Shown here: positions 44,674 through 55,564 of the stretch, piece by piece
Position numbering within the stretch: position 1 is the stretch's first letter
Layout: every line of letters begins with the position of its first letter
Notes under the pieces: model-generated
What the model was told of the DNA's origin: nothing
The model's database searches: none
The model's input: the letters and a program-made list of their open reading frames with translations, nothing else
Assembly (NCBI GenBank): GCA_903897805.1
Contig: CAIUCV010000021.1
Location: 1 to 61,435, forward strand
Direction of reading: 5' to 3'
DNA length: 61,435 nt
Source: Candidatus Yanofskyibacteriota bacterium
Lineage (GTDB): Bacteria > Patescibacteriota > Minisyncoccia > 2-02-FULL-40-12 > IGHO2-01-FULL-4-A
Translations under genes and position numbers: made by a program

Positions 44674-45012
44674 AGTCGGGTGGAAAGCGCCTTCTAGCTT
44701 AGAAAGGGCTAGAAAGCGTCCAGCCACCGACTCGGAAGTACAATGAAGTACGGCAATGAGGCCGAGAAGTAAGATCGGGGGTGGTAGAAGTGCGATTATG
44801 AAGCTATGCCGTTGCTCGTCAGTTACCAAGGCTGACAAGCAACAATTGAAAAAACAGGCGCGACGACGGTGATTTTGTGACTTTTGTCACCGGCGGGGAG
44901 GCCTAGTAAACGTCCCTGCAAAGTAAGCCCCGAAAGGGCCGAAAAGAAGTCTCCTCGGGTATGGAGGTAGATACCCAACGGACCCCAGTGGCCATTGCGC
45001 TGGGGTTCTTTA
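44674..45012 (+). ncRNA. Orphan structured ncRNA RNA4 (~339 nt)
   Basis: Consensus promoter; 5' hairpin GAGTCGGGTGG...CCACCGACTC; terminator ACCCCAGTGGCCATTGCGCTGGGGTTCTTT. Confidence 0.75.
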
Positions 45013-46323
45013 ATTTTGGGCTTCCCGATGCAACTTTCTATAATATCCAATTGCGAACCTATGCGCCTCGGCATCTATTTGCAGAATGAGATTCCTGACT
45101 ACCGGCGGCAGTTTTTTTATTTTGATGGTGGCTTTTCTGGTTGTTGATAATATATGATCGCCGACATGTTTTTCGTTTTTGGTCAGAGCAATAATCGGAA
45201 TATTTAATTTGCGATTCTGATTTTTTTTGAAAATTGAAAATTGAAAATTGAAAATTGCTGAACGCGCAGCGTTCAGCTGTCCCTTGCCGCCATCTATTAA
45301 TATCAAATCGGGATATCGCCACTCGGGATGGTTGAATCGGCGCGTTAAAACCTCTTTTAACATGGCAACGTCATTTGATTTACCGGCAATCCTTATCTTG
45401 AATTTGCGGTATTCATTTTTATCCGGCCGGCCGTCAATAAAAACCACCATTGCGCTGGTGGCGAATTCGCCCTGTATATTGGAAACGTCATAACCCTCAA
45501 TACGCCTTGGCAGGGTGGACAGGTTGAGCGTCTTTTTTAAAGCATCAAGGCCGCGAGTGCCCTCTTTGTTTTTTAATTCGAGCTTGCGGATGATTTTAGA
45601 ATTTTCAAAAACGCTTTTAATCTTTTCCAACTGGTCACGCAACCCGATAGCCCTCTCAAAATCTTTTTTCTTAGCCGCTGAGGCCATATCTTTTTCCAGT
45701 TTTTTGATTAGCGATGTTTTGCGGCCGTTTAGCATTTCTTCAATTGCCACAATGTTCTTCTTGTACGAGTTTATTTCTTTGGCGCTTGCCTCTTTTTTAA
45801 GGCAGCAAAAGCCGGAGCAATTGCCGATGTGATAATTCAGGCAATAATTATTATGTTTTTGTTTGCAGGTGCAGTAGGGGAATATCCTGCGGAGCAACTT
45901 CAGGGTTACGCGCAGAGCCGTTCCGTCGGTAAACGGGCCGATAAAACTAGGGTATAGGGTATGGGGTTTAGGGTGTGAGGGTTGATGAGTAACAATCAGT
46001 TTTGGAAAATCTTCTTTCGTGAAGCCGATATAGAAATACTGCTTGTCATCGCGAAGCATTATATTAAACGGCGGCCGACACTTTTTAATTAATTGCGATT
46101 CCAGTATCAGGGCCTCTATCTCCGAACCTGTTTCTTGCCAATCAATGCTCTTGGCTGTCTCCAGCATTTTCTGAAGGCGGGGGTTGCCCAGATTTTTGTT
46201 GAAATACGAATTAAGGCGATTTTTCAGATTAGCCGCTTTGCCGATATACAAAACCCGCCGATTTTTATCTCGGAAGAAGTAAACCCCGGAATTTTTCGGA
46301 ATTTTTTTGACGTTTCTAATCAT
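45010..46323 (-). CDS. uvrC: Excinuclease ABC subunit C
   Basis: GIY-YIG GVYFFRDKNRRVLYIGKAANLKNRLNSYF; C-terminal LILIDGGKGQLNAA. Confidence 0.93.
   Translation of the reverse strand: MIRNVKKIPKNSGVYFFRDKNRRVLYIGKAANLKNRLNSYFNKNLGNPRLQKMLETAKSIDWQETGSEIEALILESQLIKKCRPPFNIMLRDDKQYFYIGFTKEDFPKLIVTHQPSHPKPHTLYPSFIGPFTDGTALRVTLKLLRRIFPYCTCKQKHNNYCLNYHIGNCSGFCCLKKEASAKEINSYKKNIVAIEEMLNGRKTSLIKKLEKDMASAAKKKDFERAIGLRDQLEKIKSVFENSKIIRKLELKNKEGTRGLDALKKTLNLSTLPRRIEGYDVSNIQGEFATSAMVVFIDGRPDKNEYRKFKIRIAGKSNDVAMLKEVLTRRFNHPEWRYPDLILIDGGKGQLNAARSAIFNFQFSIFKKNQNRKLNIPIIALTKNEKHVGDHILSTTRKATIKIKKLPPVVRNLILQIDAEAHRFAIGYYRKLHREAQN
45229..45277. repeat. (GAAAATT)x4 plus 9-bp hairpin inside uvrC
   Basis: GAAAATTGAAAATTGAAAATTGAAAATT then GCTGAACGC GCA GCGTTCAGC. 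Confidence 0.9.
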
Positions 46324-46383
46324 GGGCCGACATTGATTTTAGGTTAATATTATGCCATAGTTTCTGCATAATTTCCAGCGAAA

Positions 46384-47373
46384 ATGTATTGGAGAAACAA
46401 TGTCCTAGCCACTCTTGCCTATTATGATGTTTTTGATTTTCCGCTGAAGGAGGAAGAGGTCTTCAAATTCCTCTTTAATTTTGAGCATCTTTCAGCATCC
46501 GGGGACGGACGAGCGCCGGATCTCGGCGAGATAAAAGCCGAGCTGGAAACATTGAAAAGCAATGGCGCCGTTAATTTTTACGACGGCTTTTATTTTTTGT
46601 TTGACCGCGATTATCTTATACCATTGCGATTGAGGCGCGAGAAAATAGCGAATAAGAAGTGGAAAAAAATTTACCGTGCAGTTTGGTGGCTAAAATTTTT
46701 GCCGTATGTAAAAGTTGTTTTTGCATCCGGTTCCCTAGCGATGAGCAACGCGGAAGAACTGGGGGATTTGGACATTTTAGTTGTCGTGAAGCACGGCCGT
46801 ATATGGTTATCGCGCCTGCTTATCTCGGGCCTATTATCACTAATCGGAATCCGTCGCAGATATAACCAAAAAATCGCGCCGGATAAGATCTGCCTTAATC
46901 ACTATATCACTAATAAATCCCTGCTGATCCCTTACAAGAGCATCTATACCGCCCAGACGTATATCAATCTCAAGCCGGTTTTTGTTTCCGACCCGCAGAT
47001 TATTGCCGAGTTTTACAAAGCCAATTCCTGGCTTGCCAATTTCGTTTTAAATTTTAATATTTCTTCTCGCCGGCACGAAGGAAAAAAGATTTTGGGGCGT
47101 AATTTTTTAGCCAAAATTAAATCAACGGCCTGGGAGATGATTTTGAATTCCAAATTAGGCGATTGGCTGGAGGACTGGGCGAAACGGTGGCAGATAAAAA
47201 GAATTGAGAAGCATAAAAAACAAGATCCGCCGGGCGGGCGGGTAATTTATACTGACGAGCAGTTAGAATTTCATCCAGGCTCGGTGGAGAAAGAAATAAT
47301 AGAAAAATATAATCAGCGCCTGATTGCTCTGGGCCTGGACGAATTTGCCGTGGAAAAAAAATCAGAGACTTGA
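46384..47373 (+). CDS. Nucleotidyltransferase-like hypothetical protein
   Basis: FASGSLAMSNAEELGDLDILVVVKHGRIW (GS...D.D pattern). Confidence 0.65.
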   Translation: MYWRNNVLATLAYYDVFDFPLKEEEVFKFLFNFEHLSASGDGRAPDLGEIKAELETLKSNGAVNFYDGFYFLFDRDYLIPLRLRREKIANKKWKKIYRAVWWLKFLPYVKVVFASGSLAMSNAEELGDLDILVVVKHGRIWLSRLLISGLLSLIGIRRRYNQKIAPDKICLNHYITNKSLLIPYKSIYTAQTYINLKPVFVSDPQIIAEFYKANSWLANFVLNFNISSRRHEGKKILGRNFLAKIKSTAWEMILNSKLGDWLEDWAKRWQIKRIEKHKKQDPPGGRVIYTDEQLEFHPGSVEKEIIEKYNQRLIALGLDEFAVEKKSET

Positions 47374-47375
47374 CA
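47370..47375 (+). promoter_or_regulatory. groES: -35 element of groESL promoter
   Basis: TTGACA followed by TAATAT about 16 nt downstream. Confidence 0.6.
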
Positions 47376-47405
47376 CCCTTTTTTATTTGAGTAATATGGG
47401 GGTAG

Positions 47406-47432
47406 CTGGCACTCTGGGGTCGGAAGTGCTAA
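47406..47432 (+). promoter_or_regulatory. CIRCE-like HrcA operator
   Basis: CTGGCACTC-N9-AAGTGCTAA, close to TTAGCACTC-N9-GAGTGCTAA. Confidence 0.75.
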
Positions 47433-47511
47433 TATCTGATGTTAGGTGTTGGATTTTAGGTGTTAGATGGTTTCTAAAACCTAGAAATCAAAACCTAAAA
47501 ACTAAAGAAAT

Positions 47512-49432
<1,921 letters not shown>

Positions 49433-49444
49433 AAAAGATAATCA

Positions 49445-49480
49445 ATCACAAAAGCCCCGCAGGGGGCTTTTGTGATTAGA
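49445..49480 (+). terminator. Terminator after groEL
   Basis: TCACAAAAGCCCCGCAGGGGGCTTTTGTGA. Confidence 0.9.
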
Positions 49481-49560
49481 AAGAGCGCTTAACCTTGACT
49501 TTGACGAGACATGTCTAGTAAAATAAATCCAGACCTTTTCAAAAATTGGGGAGGAATCAA

Positions 49561-50061
49561 ATGTCGCCAATATCGCCTTTTTGTGGTCTAAATAGTTGGG
49601 ATGTGCAAGTACCTGATTACAACGAAAAATGTCCAATCTGCGGAAGCGTCCTTGAGGATGTATGGGGAACCATAGGCGGTTTTCCCGGCCATGAGCATGT
49701 TCATCCCTCATCGGTTGTGGGGTATAGGTGTAATAAGTGCATTCGCTATTTCCCGCTCGGAGAATTCCTGATGTTGAAATTGGAAAAAGAAAAAAAGCGC
49801 GAAGAAGCGCATTCCGATTTCGCAAAAAATTATTGGCAGGGCGTCCGCGCTATTTTCAAAAATCCTTATCTATATCTTATTGTAGTCGGGTTCATGTTGA
49901 TTAGCCGCAACTTTTGGGTAGGGATCTTAGCCGGGGTTGTTATTGTTCTCTTGATGCCGCTTCTGGCGAAATGTCTTGAGATAGTTTTCACACCGCTTGG
50001 CAGATTGGTCAGGAAAATCCTGCCCTCCGATAAATCGCCGGATAATCCTAAAACCCCATAA
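49561..50061 (+). CDS. Hypothetical membrane protein with N-terminal Zn-ribbon-like Cys pairs
   Basis: CPICGSV...GYRCNKCIRYF followed by a TM segment. Confidence 0.65.
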   Translation: MSPISPFCGLNSWDVQVPDYNEKCPICGSVLEDVWGTIGGFPGHEHVHPSSVVGYRCNKCIRYFPLGEFLMLKLEKEKKREEAHSDFAKNYWQGVRAIFKNPYLYLIVVGFMLISRNFWVGILAGVVIVLLMPLLAKCLEIVFTPLGRLVRKILPSDKSPDNPKTP

Positions 50062-50145
50062 GGGGTTTTTCTTTTATTTTGCCTTGACAAACCTTCGTCT
50101 TAGGATTAAAATAACGGAAGCTGTTTTGTTACAAGGAGATAACCA

Positions 50146-50334
50146 ATGCCAGGTACCGCCAGCGATTCCCAAGAAAAAAGACCCTGCCTCGTTTCCCTCC
50201 CCGTTCCCTGCTTCGATCCTTCTGAGGATTGCGAAATAGGTCGCACGGAAATATTTGAATCATTGCCGCCTGACATGCGGGAGGCGATACTGGAAGCCAA
50301 CATGGAAAATTATTTGACGAATGGCGGCTATTGA
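50146..50334 (+). CDS. Small acidic hypothetical protein
   Basis: 62 aa between TTGACA promoter-like / AAGGAG and terminator CCACCCCCATCTCACTGGGGGTTT. Confidence 0.55.
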   Translation: MPGTASDSQEKRPCLVSLPVPCFDPSEDCEIGRTEIFESLPPDMREAILEANMENYLTNGGY

Positions 50335-50466
50335 ATTCTGTTTCCACCCCCATCTCACTGGGGGTTTATTGTGGGCTTGTGATTGATGGACAATCCTTGA
50401 TGTGTTAAAATTAATCCAATAATTAACCTAAAAAACTACCAATTTTCTTCATAAAATAGGTGTTTT

Positions 50467-51036
50467 TTGAATAAATATATGCCAATTGTTTTAATTGTCA
50501 TTCTGGCGATGGCCGTTGTTTTGGTATTGTGGGTTGCAGGGTCATTCAATTCTCTGGTGCGGTCGCGAAACCGTGTAAAGGAATCCTGGTCGGATATTGA
50601 TGTGCAGTTGAAAAGACGGCACGACCTGATACCAAATCTGGTTGAGACCGTGAAGGGCTATGCCGCTCACGAGAAGGATGTTTTTGAAAGAGTGATAAAA
50701 GCACGGTCGGCGGCGATGGGAGCAAAAACAGTAGGGGAAAAAGGTGAAGCCGAAAATATACTTTCCGGTGCGTTGAAAAATCTATTCGCGCTGGCCGAGG
50801 CATATCCGACTCTGCGGGCATCGGAGAATTTTTCAAAGCTTCAGGATGAATTGACCGACACCGAGGACAAAATCCAAGCCGCGAGGAGATTTTATAATTC
50901 AAATGTTCTCGTTCTCAATACCAAAGTTGAACAATTCCCGACGAATGTCGTAGCTTCAGCGTTCGGTTTTAAGAAAGAAGCGTTTTTCGAACTTAGTTTG
51001 GCAGAAGAAAAAGAGCCCGTGAAGGTTAAGTTCTAA
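50467..51036 (+). CDS. lemA: LemA family protein
   Basis: [53 protein letters not shown]. Confidence 0.95.
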   Translation: MNKYMPIVLIVILAMAVVLVLWVAGSFNSLVRSRNRVKESWSDIDVQLKRRHDLIPNLVETVKGYAAHEKDVFERVIKARSAAMGAKTVGEKGEAENILSGALKNLFALAEAYPTLRASENFSKLQDELTDTEDKIQAARRFYNSNVLVLNTKVEQFPTNVVASAFGFKKEAFFELSLAEEKEPVKVKF

Positions 51037-51052
51037 TTTTGGCCGACTGATT

Positions 51053-52702
51053 ATGGTGAAAACAAAATACATCTTTGTTGCTGGCGGAGTAATGTCTGGC
51101 GTAGGCAAGGGTGTGGCGACAGCGTCAATCGGCCGTATTCTCAAAGAATACGGCTATTCTGTAACTGCGGTTAAAATAGATCCCTACATAAATGTAGATG
51201 CCGGCACGATGAATCCGATTGAGCACGGAGAGGTTTTTGTGACGGAAGACGGACTTGAATGCGATCAGGATATAGGCAATTATGAAAGGTTTCTAGATTG
51301 TAACATTTTGAAAAGCAACTATATGACCACGGGTTCGGTTTATCAGGCGGTGATCCAACGCGAGCGAAATCTTGAATACGGCGGCCGCTGCGTTGAGGTT
51401 GTGCCGGATATCCCAAATGAAGTCATAAGCCGCATCAAAAGCGCCGGCAAAATCAATAAAGCCGATTTCGTGCTGGTGGAGATCGGCGGCACGGTAGGGG
51501 AATACCAGAATGTGATTTTTCTTGAGGCGGCGAGAATGCTGAAACTTGCCGAGCCGGAAAACGTGATGTTCGTTATGGTGAGTTATTTGCCGGTGCCGAA
51601 TATGATTGGCGAGATGAAAACTAAACCGACCCAGTATGCTGTCAGGACGCTGAATGCCGCCGGTATCCAGCCAGACATGATTATTGCCAGATCTTCCGTG
51701 CCGTTGGACGGTTCCCGCAAGAGAAAAATATCCGTTTTTTGCAATGTTGCCGAAAAAGACGTCGTTTCCGCACCGGACGTCGCTACGATTTATGAGATTC
51801 CGATTAATTTTGAAAAAGATAAGCTTGGCCGGAGAATTCTGGCGCATTTCGGATTTAGGATCAGAAAAAAAGATTTTAGAAGATGGAATGCTTTGGTTAA
51901 AAAAGCGCGTGACGGAGATTTAAAGACCGTAAAAATCGGTATTGTGGGTAAGTATTTTACAAGCGGCAATTTTGTGCTTGCGGATTCGTACATCTCGGTA
52001 ATTGAAGCGGTTAAGCACGCTGCTTGGGCTTGCAACCGGAAACCGGTGATTACCTGGCTTGATGCCGAAGAATACGAAAGAAATTCAGCCGCCCTTTTAG
52101 GGTTGAAGAAGTTTAACGGCATAATTGTGCCTGGCGGTTTTGGTTCGCGCGGCATTGAAGGCAAAATGAAGGTTATTGGATTTGTCCGTAAAAATAATAT
52201 CCCGTTTCTCGGCCTTTGCTACGGTTTACAGCTCGCTGTGATAGAGTTTTCCAGAAATGCCTGCGGGCTTAAGAATGCCCATACGACGGAAGTGCGCTAC
52301 GATACGCCCCATCCTGTGATTTGCACGATGCAGGAACAGCTGGCGAATATTATCAATAAAAATATGGGCGGGACCATGCGGCTTGGCGGATATGTTTGTG
52401 AATTAAAAGAGGGTTCATTGGCCAGGAAACTTTATGGTTCTAATTTGATTTCCGAACGCCACCGCCACCGCTACGAGGTCAATAACAAATACTTACCCGA
52501 TCTTGAAAAACGCGGTTTACTGGTGTCGGGCGTTAACCCAAATAAAAACCTGGTTGAAATCATTGAACTGCCGAAACATAAATTTTTTATGGCGACCCAA
52601 TTCCACCCCGAACTTAAATCGCGGCCCCTGAACCCGCACCCGATCTTTAAGGGGTTTATCGCGGCTGCAGCTGGGTTTGGCGGAAGAGAAGGAGCCGGTT
52701 AG
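51053..52702 (+). CDS. pyrG: CTP synthase
   Basis: KYIFVAGGVMSGVGKGVATASIGRILKEYGYSVTAVKIDPYINVDAGTMNP; FLGLCYGLQLAVIEFSRN. Confidence 0.97.
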   Translation: MVKTKYIFVAGGVMSGVGKGVATASIGRILKEYGYSVTAVKIDPYINVDAGTMNPIEHGEVFVTEDGLECDQDIGNYERFLDCNILKSNYMTTGSVYQAVIQRERNLEYGGRCVEVVPDIPNEVISRIKSAGKINKADFVLVEIGGTVGEYQNVIFLEAARMLKLAEPENVMFVMVSYLPVPNMIGEMKTKPTQYAVRTLNAAGIQPDMIIARSSVPLDGSRKRKISVFCNVAEKDVVSAPDVATIYEIPINFEKDKLGRRILAHFGFRIRKKDFRRWNALVKKARDGDLKTVKIGIVGKYFTSGNFVLADSYISVIEAVKHAAWACNRKPVITWLDAEEYERNSAALLGLKKFNGIIVPGGFGSRGIEGKMKVIGFVRKNNIPFLGLCYGLQLAVIEFSRNACGLKNAHTTEVRYDTPHPVICTMQEQLANIINKNMGGTMRLGGYVCELKEGSLARKLYGSNLISERHRHRYEVNNKYLPDLEKRGLLVSGVNPNKNLVEIIELPKHKFFMATQFHPELKSRPLNPHPIFKGFIAAAAGFGGREGAG

Positions 52703-52717
52703 GATTAGTTTTTAAGA

Positions 52718-52925
52718 AGCTTTGCCAATCTCTGATTTCCTTTCAGCATTTCGCAGGCAAATAATATTCTGATTTTCTCATTTTTCTGGATGAAAAAATC
52801 GTACCCCTTCCGTCCCTCGACAAGCTCGGGACTACGTCCCAATTTTGTTCATCAGCGAAAAATTTCGAAAATCATCATTTATTTGCACTGCTCTATTTGA
52901 ATGACGGAAATCAGAAATTGGCTCC
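52718..52925. repeat. Rod-like structured element F (same family as D)
   Basis: GCCAATCTCTGATTTCC/GGAAATCAGAAATTGGC outer stem; loop AAAAAATCGTACCCCTTCCGTCCCTCGACAAGCTCGGGACTACGTCCCAATTTT nearly identical to D. Confidence 0.85.
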
Positions 52926-52940
52926 GCTACGTAAAATTAA

Positions 52941-53267
52941 AAATAAAAAAGCCGGGGTTACGTCACAACGTCCCGGCTACGAGCTGCAAAGATCCCCGCC
53001 TTTACTGCGCGAGGCCCACTAGAGAGGCCACCTAAGTGGACTGTCTACTTGGGAGTCATGTCCCGGGCTGCCGTCGCAGTCCTGACTCATCCATGCAACC
53101 TGGCCATGATTGCGTATATAAAACGGTATAATTAGTAAAGAGCCGGCCGGAGGAGGAGTGGGGTAAGGTGGGCATGAGCCGAATCCCCGCCCGCATCCGA
53201 AGGAAAGGAGCACGTTCTGGCCTGCAGTTCCTCGCGATGGTCGAGCCCCCAGTTCCTCCTCTAGCCT
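52941..53267 (-). ncRNA. Orphan structured ncRNA RNA2 (~327 nt)
   Basis: Minus promoter TTGACA(53298-53303)-18 nt-TATACT(53274-53279); terminator AGCCGGG..CCCCGGCTTTTTTATTTTT. Confidence 0.7.
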
Positions 53268-53273
53268 GTTTTA

Positions 53274-53303
53274 AGTATAGCATAATCGGCTAGGCATTGT
53301 CAA
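53274..53303 (-). promoter_or_regulatory. Promoter of RNA2
   Basis: TTGACA-N18-TATACT. Confidence 0.8.
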
Positions 53304-53368
53304 GCCCTCGGTTGAAAATTGCCAAAAACCCTTGATTTTGCAAGGATTTTGAGGTATTTTGAGAAAAT

Positions 53369-54271
53369 ATGAACCTATATACCCAAAAAGATGCGAATAT
53401 TAGGCGGACGTGGTTATTAATGACCGTGTTTTTGGTGTTGGTGATAGCGTTGGGGTGGGTGATCGGGTATATTTTGCAATCACCAAGCATTTTGTATTTT
53501 GCCGTTATACTGGCCGTTGCAATGAATCTCGTAGCTTATTGGAATTCCGACAAAATCGCCTTGGCGATGTCGGGCGCGAGGCCGATCGGCCACAATGATA
53601 ACCAAAATCTTTATCATATAATTGAAAATCTTTGCATCACCGCCGGTCTGCCGATGCCTAAAGTTTATGTAATCGGCTCGCCCCAGATAAACGCTTTTGC
53701 AACCGGGCGCGACCCGAAACATGCGGCAATCGCCGTAACCGAGGGCGCGCTTGCCAAGCTCAATAAAAACGAACTTGAGGGCGTGATTGCCCACGAGCTA
53801 TCGCATATCGGCAACAGAGACATTCTGGTTTCCACGGTAATAGTGGTTCTTGCCGGAATCATCGCGATTATGGCTGATTGGGCGTTGCGGGTAAGTTTTT
53901 TTGGCGGAGGGCGCAGCAGAGACAGCGATAACAATTCGGGCGGAGCGCTAATTTTAATTATTGGACTTGTAGTTGCGGTTCTCGCGCCTCTGGCTTCTAC
54001 ATTGATTCGTTTGGCGGTTTCCCGAAAAAGAGAATATCTTGCCGATGCTTCGGGCGTTCTTTTGACCCGCTACCCCGAAGGTCTTGCCGGCGCCCTCGAA
54101 AAAATTAGAGACGACGACAATCAACTTCGCACGGCGACAAATGCAACAGCGCATCTTTTCATCTCATCGCCATTTAAGGGGAAACAAAAAACCGGCTGGC
54201 TGGTTTCGTTGTTCAACACCCATCCGCCGATTGAAGAGAGGATAAGAATATTGCGGGGAATGCGGATTTAG
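53369..54271 (+). CDS. htpX: M48 family zinc protease HtpX
   Basis: ALAKLNKNELEGVIAHELSHIGNRDILVST; SRKREYLADASGVLLTRYPEGLAGALEKI. Confidence 0.95.
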   Translation: MNLYTQKDANIRRTWLLMTVFLVLVIALGWVIGYILQSPSILYFAVILAVAMNLVAYWNSDKIALAMSGARPIGHNDNQNLYHIIENLCITAGLPMPKVYVIGSPQINAFATGRDPKHAAIAVTEGALAKLNKNELEGVIAHELSHIGNRDILVSTVIVVLAGIIAIMADWALRVSFFGGGRSRDSDNNSGGALILIIGLVVAVLAPLASTLIRLAVSRKREYLADASGVLLTRYPEGLAGALEKIRDDDNQLRTATNATAHLFISSPFKGKQKTGWLVSLFNTHPPIEERIRILRGMRI

Positions 54272-54290
54272 AATAAAGTATAGAGAAACT

Positions 54291-54377
54291 GGAAGGGTGC
54301 AGGAGTGGTTTAACTGGCGGTCCTGGAAAGACCGTGTGCCAGAAATGGTACCGCGAGTTCGAATCTCGCCCCTTCCG
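54291..54377 (+). tRNA. tRNA-Ser(GGA)
   Basis: GGAAGGG...CGGTC-CTGGAAA-GACCG...GAGTTCGAATCTC...CCCTTCC-G. Confidence 0.92.
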
Positions 54378-54392
54378 CACAAGCTCCGCGAA

Positions 54393-54548
54393 GTGCGGAA
54401 GGGAGTAAAGCGCCTGCGCGCTTTGCGAGTGAGATGAGAACAGCGGAGCAATATTTCGCAAGCAGACGGCGAGCGAAATTGCGAGCAGGTGGCTAGGCCA
54501 AGCGAGCGGAAGCGAGCTTGAGCCGAAGCCGAATCTCGCCCCTTCCGC
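54393..54548 (+). repeat. tRNA-like appendage with duplicate tRNA-Ser 3' end
   Basis: GTGCGGAAGGG (54393-54403) ... CGAATCTCGCCCCTTCCGC (54530-54548), the latter identical to the tRNA-Ser 3' end at 54360-54378. Confidence 0.8.
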
Positions 54549-54578
54549 CAGTTAATAATAAATCTGACCTGCTTTTTT

Positions 54579-55094
54579 ATGATCAGAACCGGTGAATTTC
54601 CTAAAAAACTGTTTAATCTTTCGGACTATTTTGGCCGTGATTTTAACCGTAACTTGACGCCTCATGAGAGGGGAGCGCTTACGCCGTCTCAAGGCGAGTT
54701 CGTTAAAGCGGTAAATAATCTTGACTTTAGTTATGCCGAAGAGCGTATCCCGCCGGAAGACCAGAGAATTATCGGAGAGGCCCACTCTATTGTCAAGCGC
54801 GAACTTTCGGAGCTTGCGGGTCTTATCCCGGAAATGGAAGAGGGGGGATTCCAAATCTCTGTTTTTGCGGAAAAATGCGATCCCGGCGGACTCGGATGCA
54901 TTCCTTCTGTCTCGGTGGTTCTCAAGAGGAATGGCAGATTTGATACTGTTTATGAGAGGACTTTCGGGCCAAGAGATCTTGCCGGAATCATTAAAGATCA
55001 GTGGAGCAAAGACCGTTTTCTTCTTGCTATCCGCAAGGCAAAGGCGAAGATAGAAAAAGAAGAGAAGGGGGAGACAAAAAAGAGTACAAATTAG
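54579..55094 (+). CDS. Hypothetical protein
   Basis: 171 aa ORF. Confidence 0.6.
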   Translation: MIRTGEFPKKLFNLSDYFGRDFNRNLTPHERGALTPSQGEFVKAVNNLDFSYAEERIPPEDQRIIGEAHSIVKRELSELAGLIPEMEEGGFQISVFAEKCDPGGLGCIPSVSVVLKRNGRFDTVYERTFGPRDLAGIIKDQWSKDRFLLAIRKAKAKIEKEEKGETKKSTN

Positions 55095-55097
55095 ACG

Positions 55098-55451
55098 TTG
55101 TCTTATATGAGCACAAGAGGGAAAATTTTTCTAATTTCTTTTTTGCACTGGGCTTTTTCTCTTCTTTTCATGGCGTTTTATTGCGTTTCTTTTAAATTTG
55201 ATTATTTTTATAACTGGTTTCTTTTCTTAACAATTGCAGCCGTTTTTTCTTGGCTTCCATATAAGGCGTGCCCCTTTACGGTATGGGAGAATAAATTGCG
55301 CGAGAGGGCTGGCATCCCTAAACGTCGGCTTTTCGGTTTAACCGAGATGTTTGATCGAGGATTGAAAAAAGTATTTGGAATCGGTTTGCCGAAGGGTTCA
55401 ACCTTTTCCCTCATTATTTCTATGGTTCTTGTTCGAATCTGGGTTGATTAA
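55098..55451 (+). CDS. Hypothetical membrane protein
   Basis: 117 aa, two TM segments at N-terminus. Confidence 0.6.
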   Translation: MSYMSTRGKIFLISFLHWAFSLLFMAFYCVSFKFDYFYNWFLFLTIAAVFSWLPYKACPFTVWENKLRERAGIPKRRLFGLTEMFDRGLKKVFGIGLPKGSTFSLIISMVLVRIWVD

Positions 55452-55564
55452 ATTTTCCAAAAAGTTTACCGCTCTGACATCTCTGGCATAGTTTCCTTTA
55501 TTTTGATATGATCTGCGACATAAATACTGTTGCTTTAAAATAACGAAAACAGGGGGCAATCATT

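Noticed and set aside
44674-45012. RNA4 as RNase P RNA, tmRNA or SRP RNA
   Set aside because: No GAGGAAAGUCC/ACAGAAA, no tag ORF with tRNA-like ends, no SRP GGAA tetraloop context seen by eye; left unassigned pending a covariance search.
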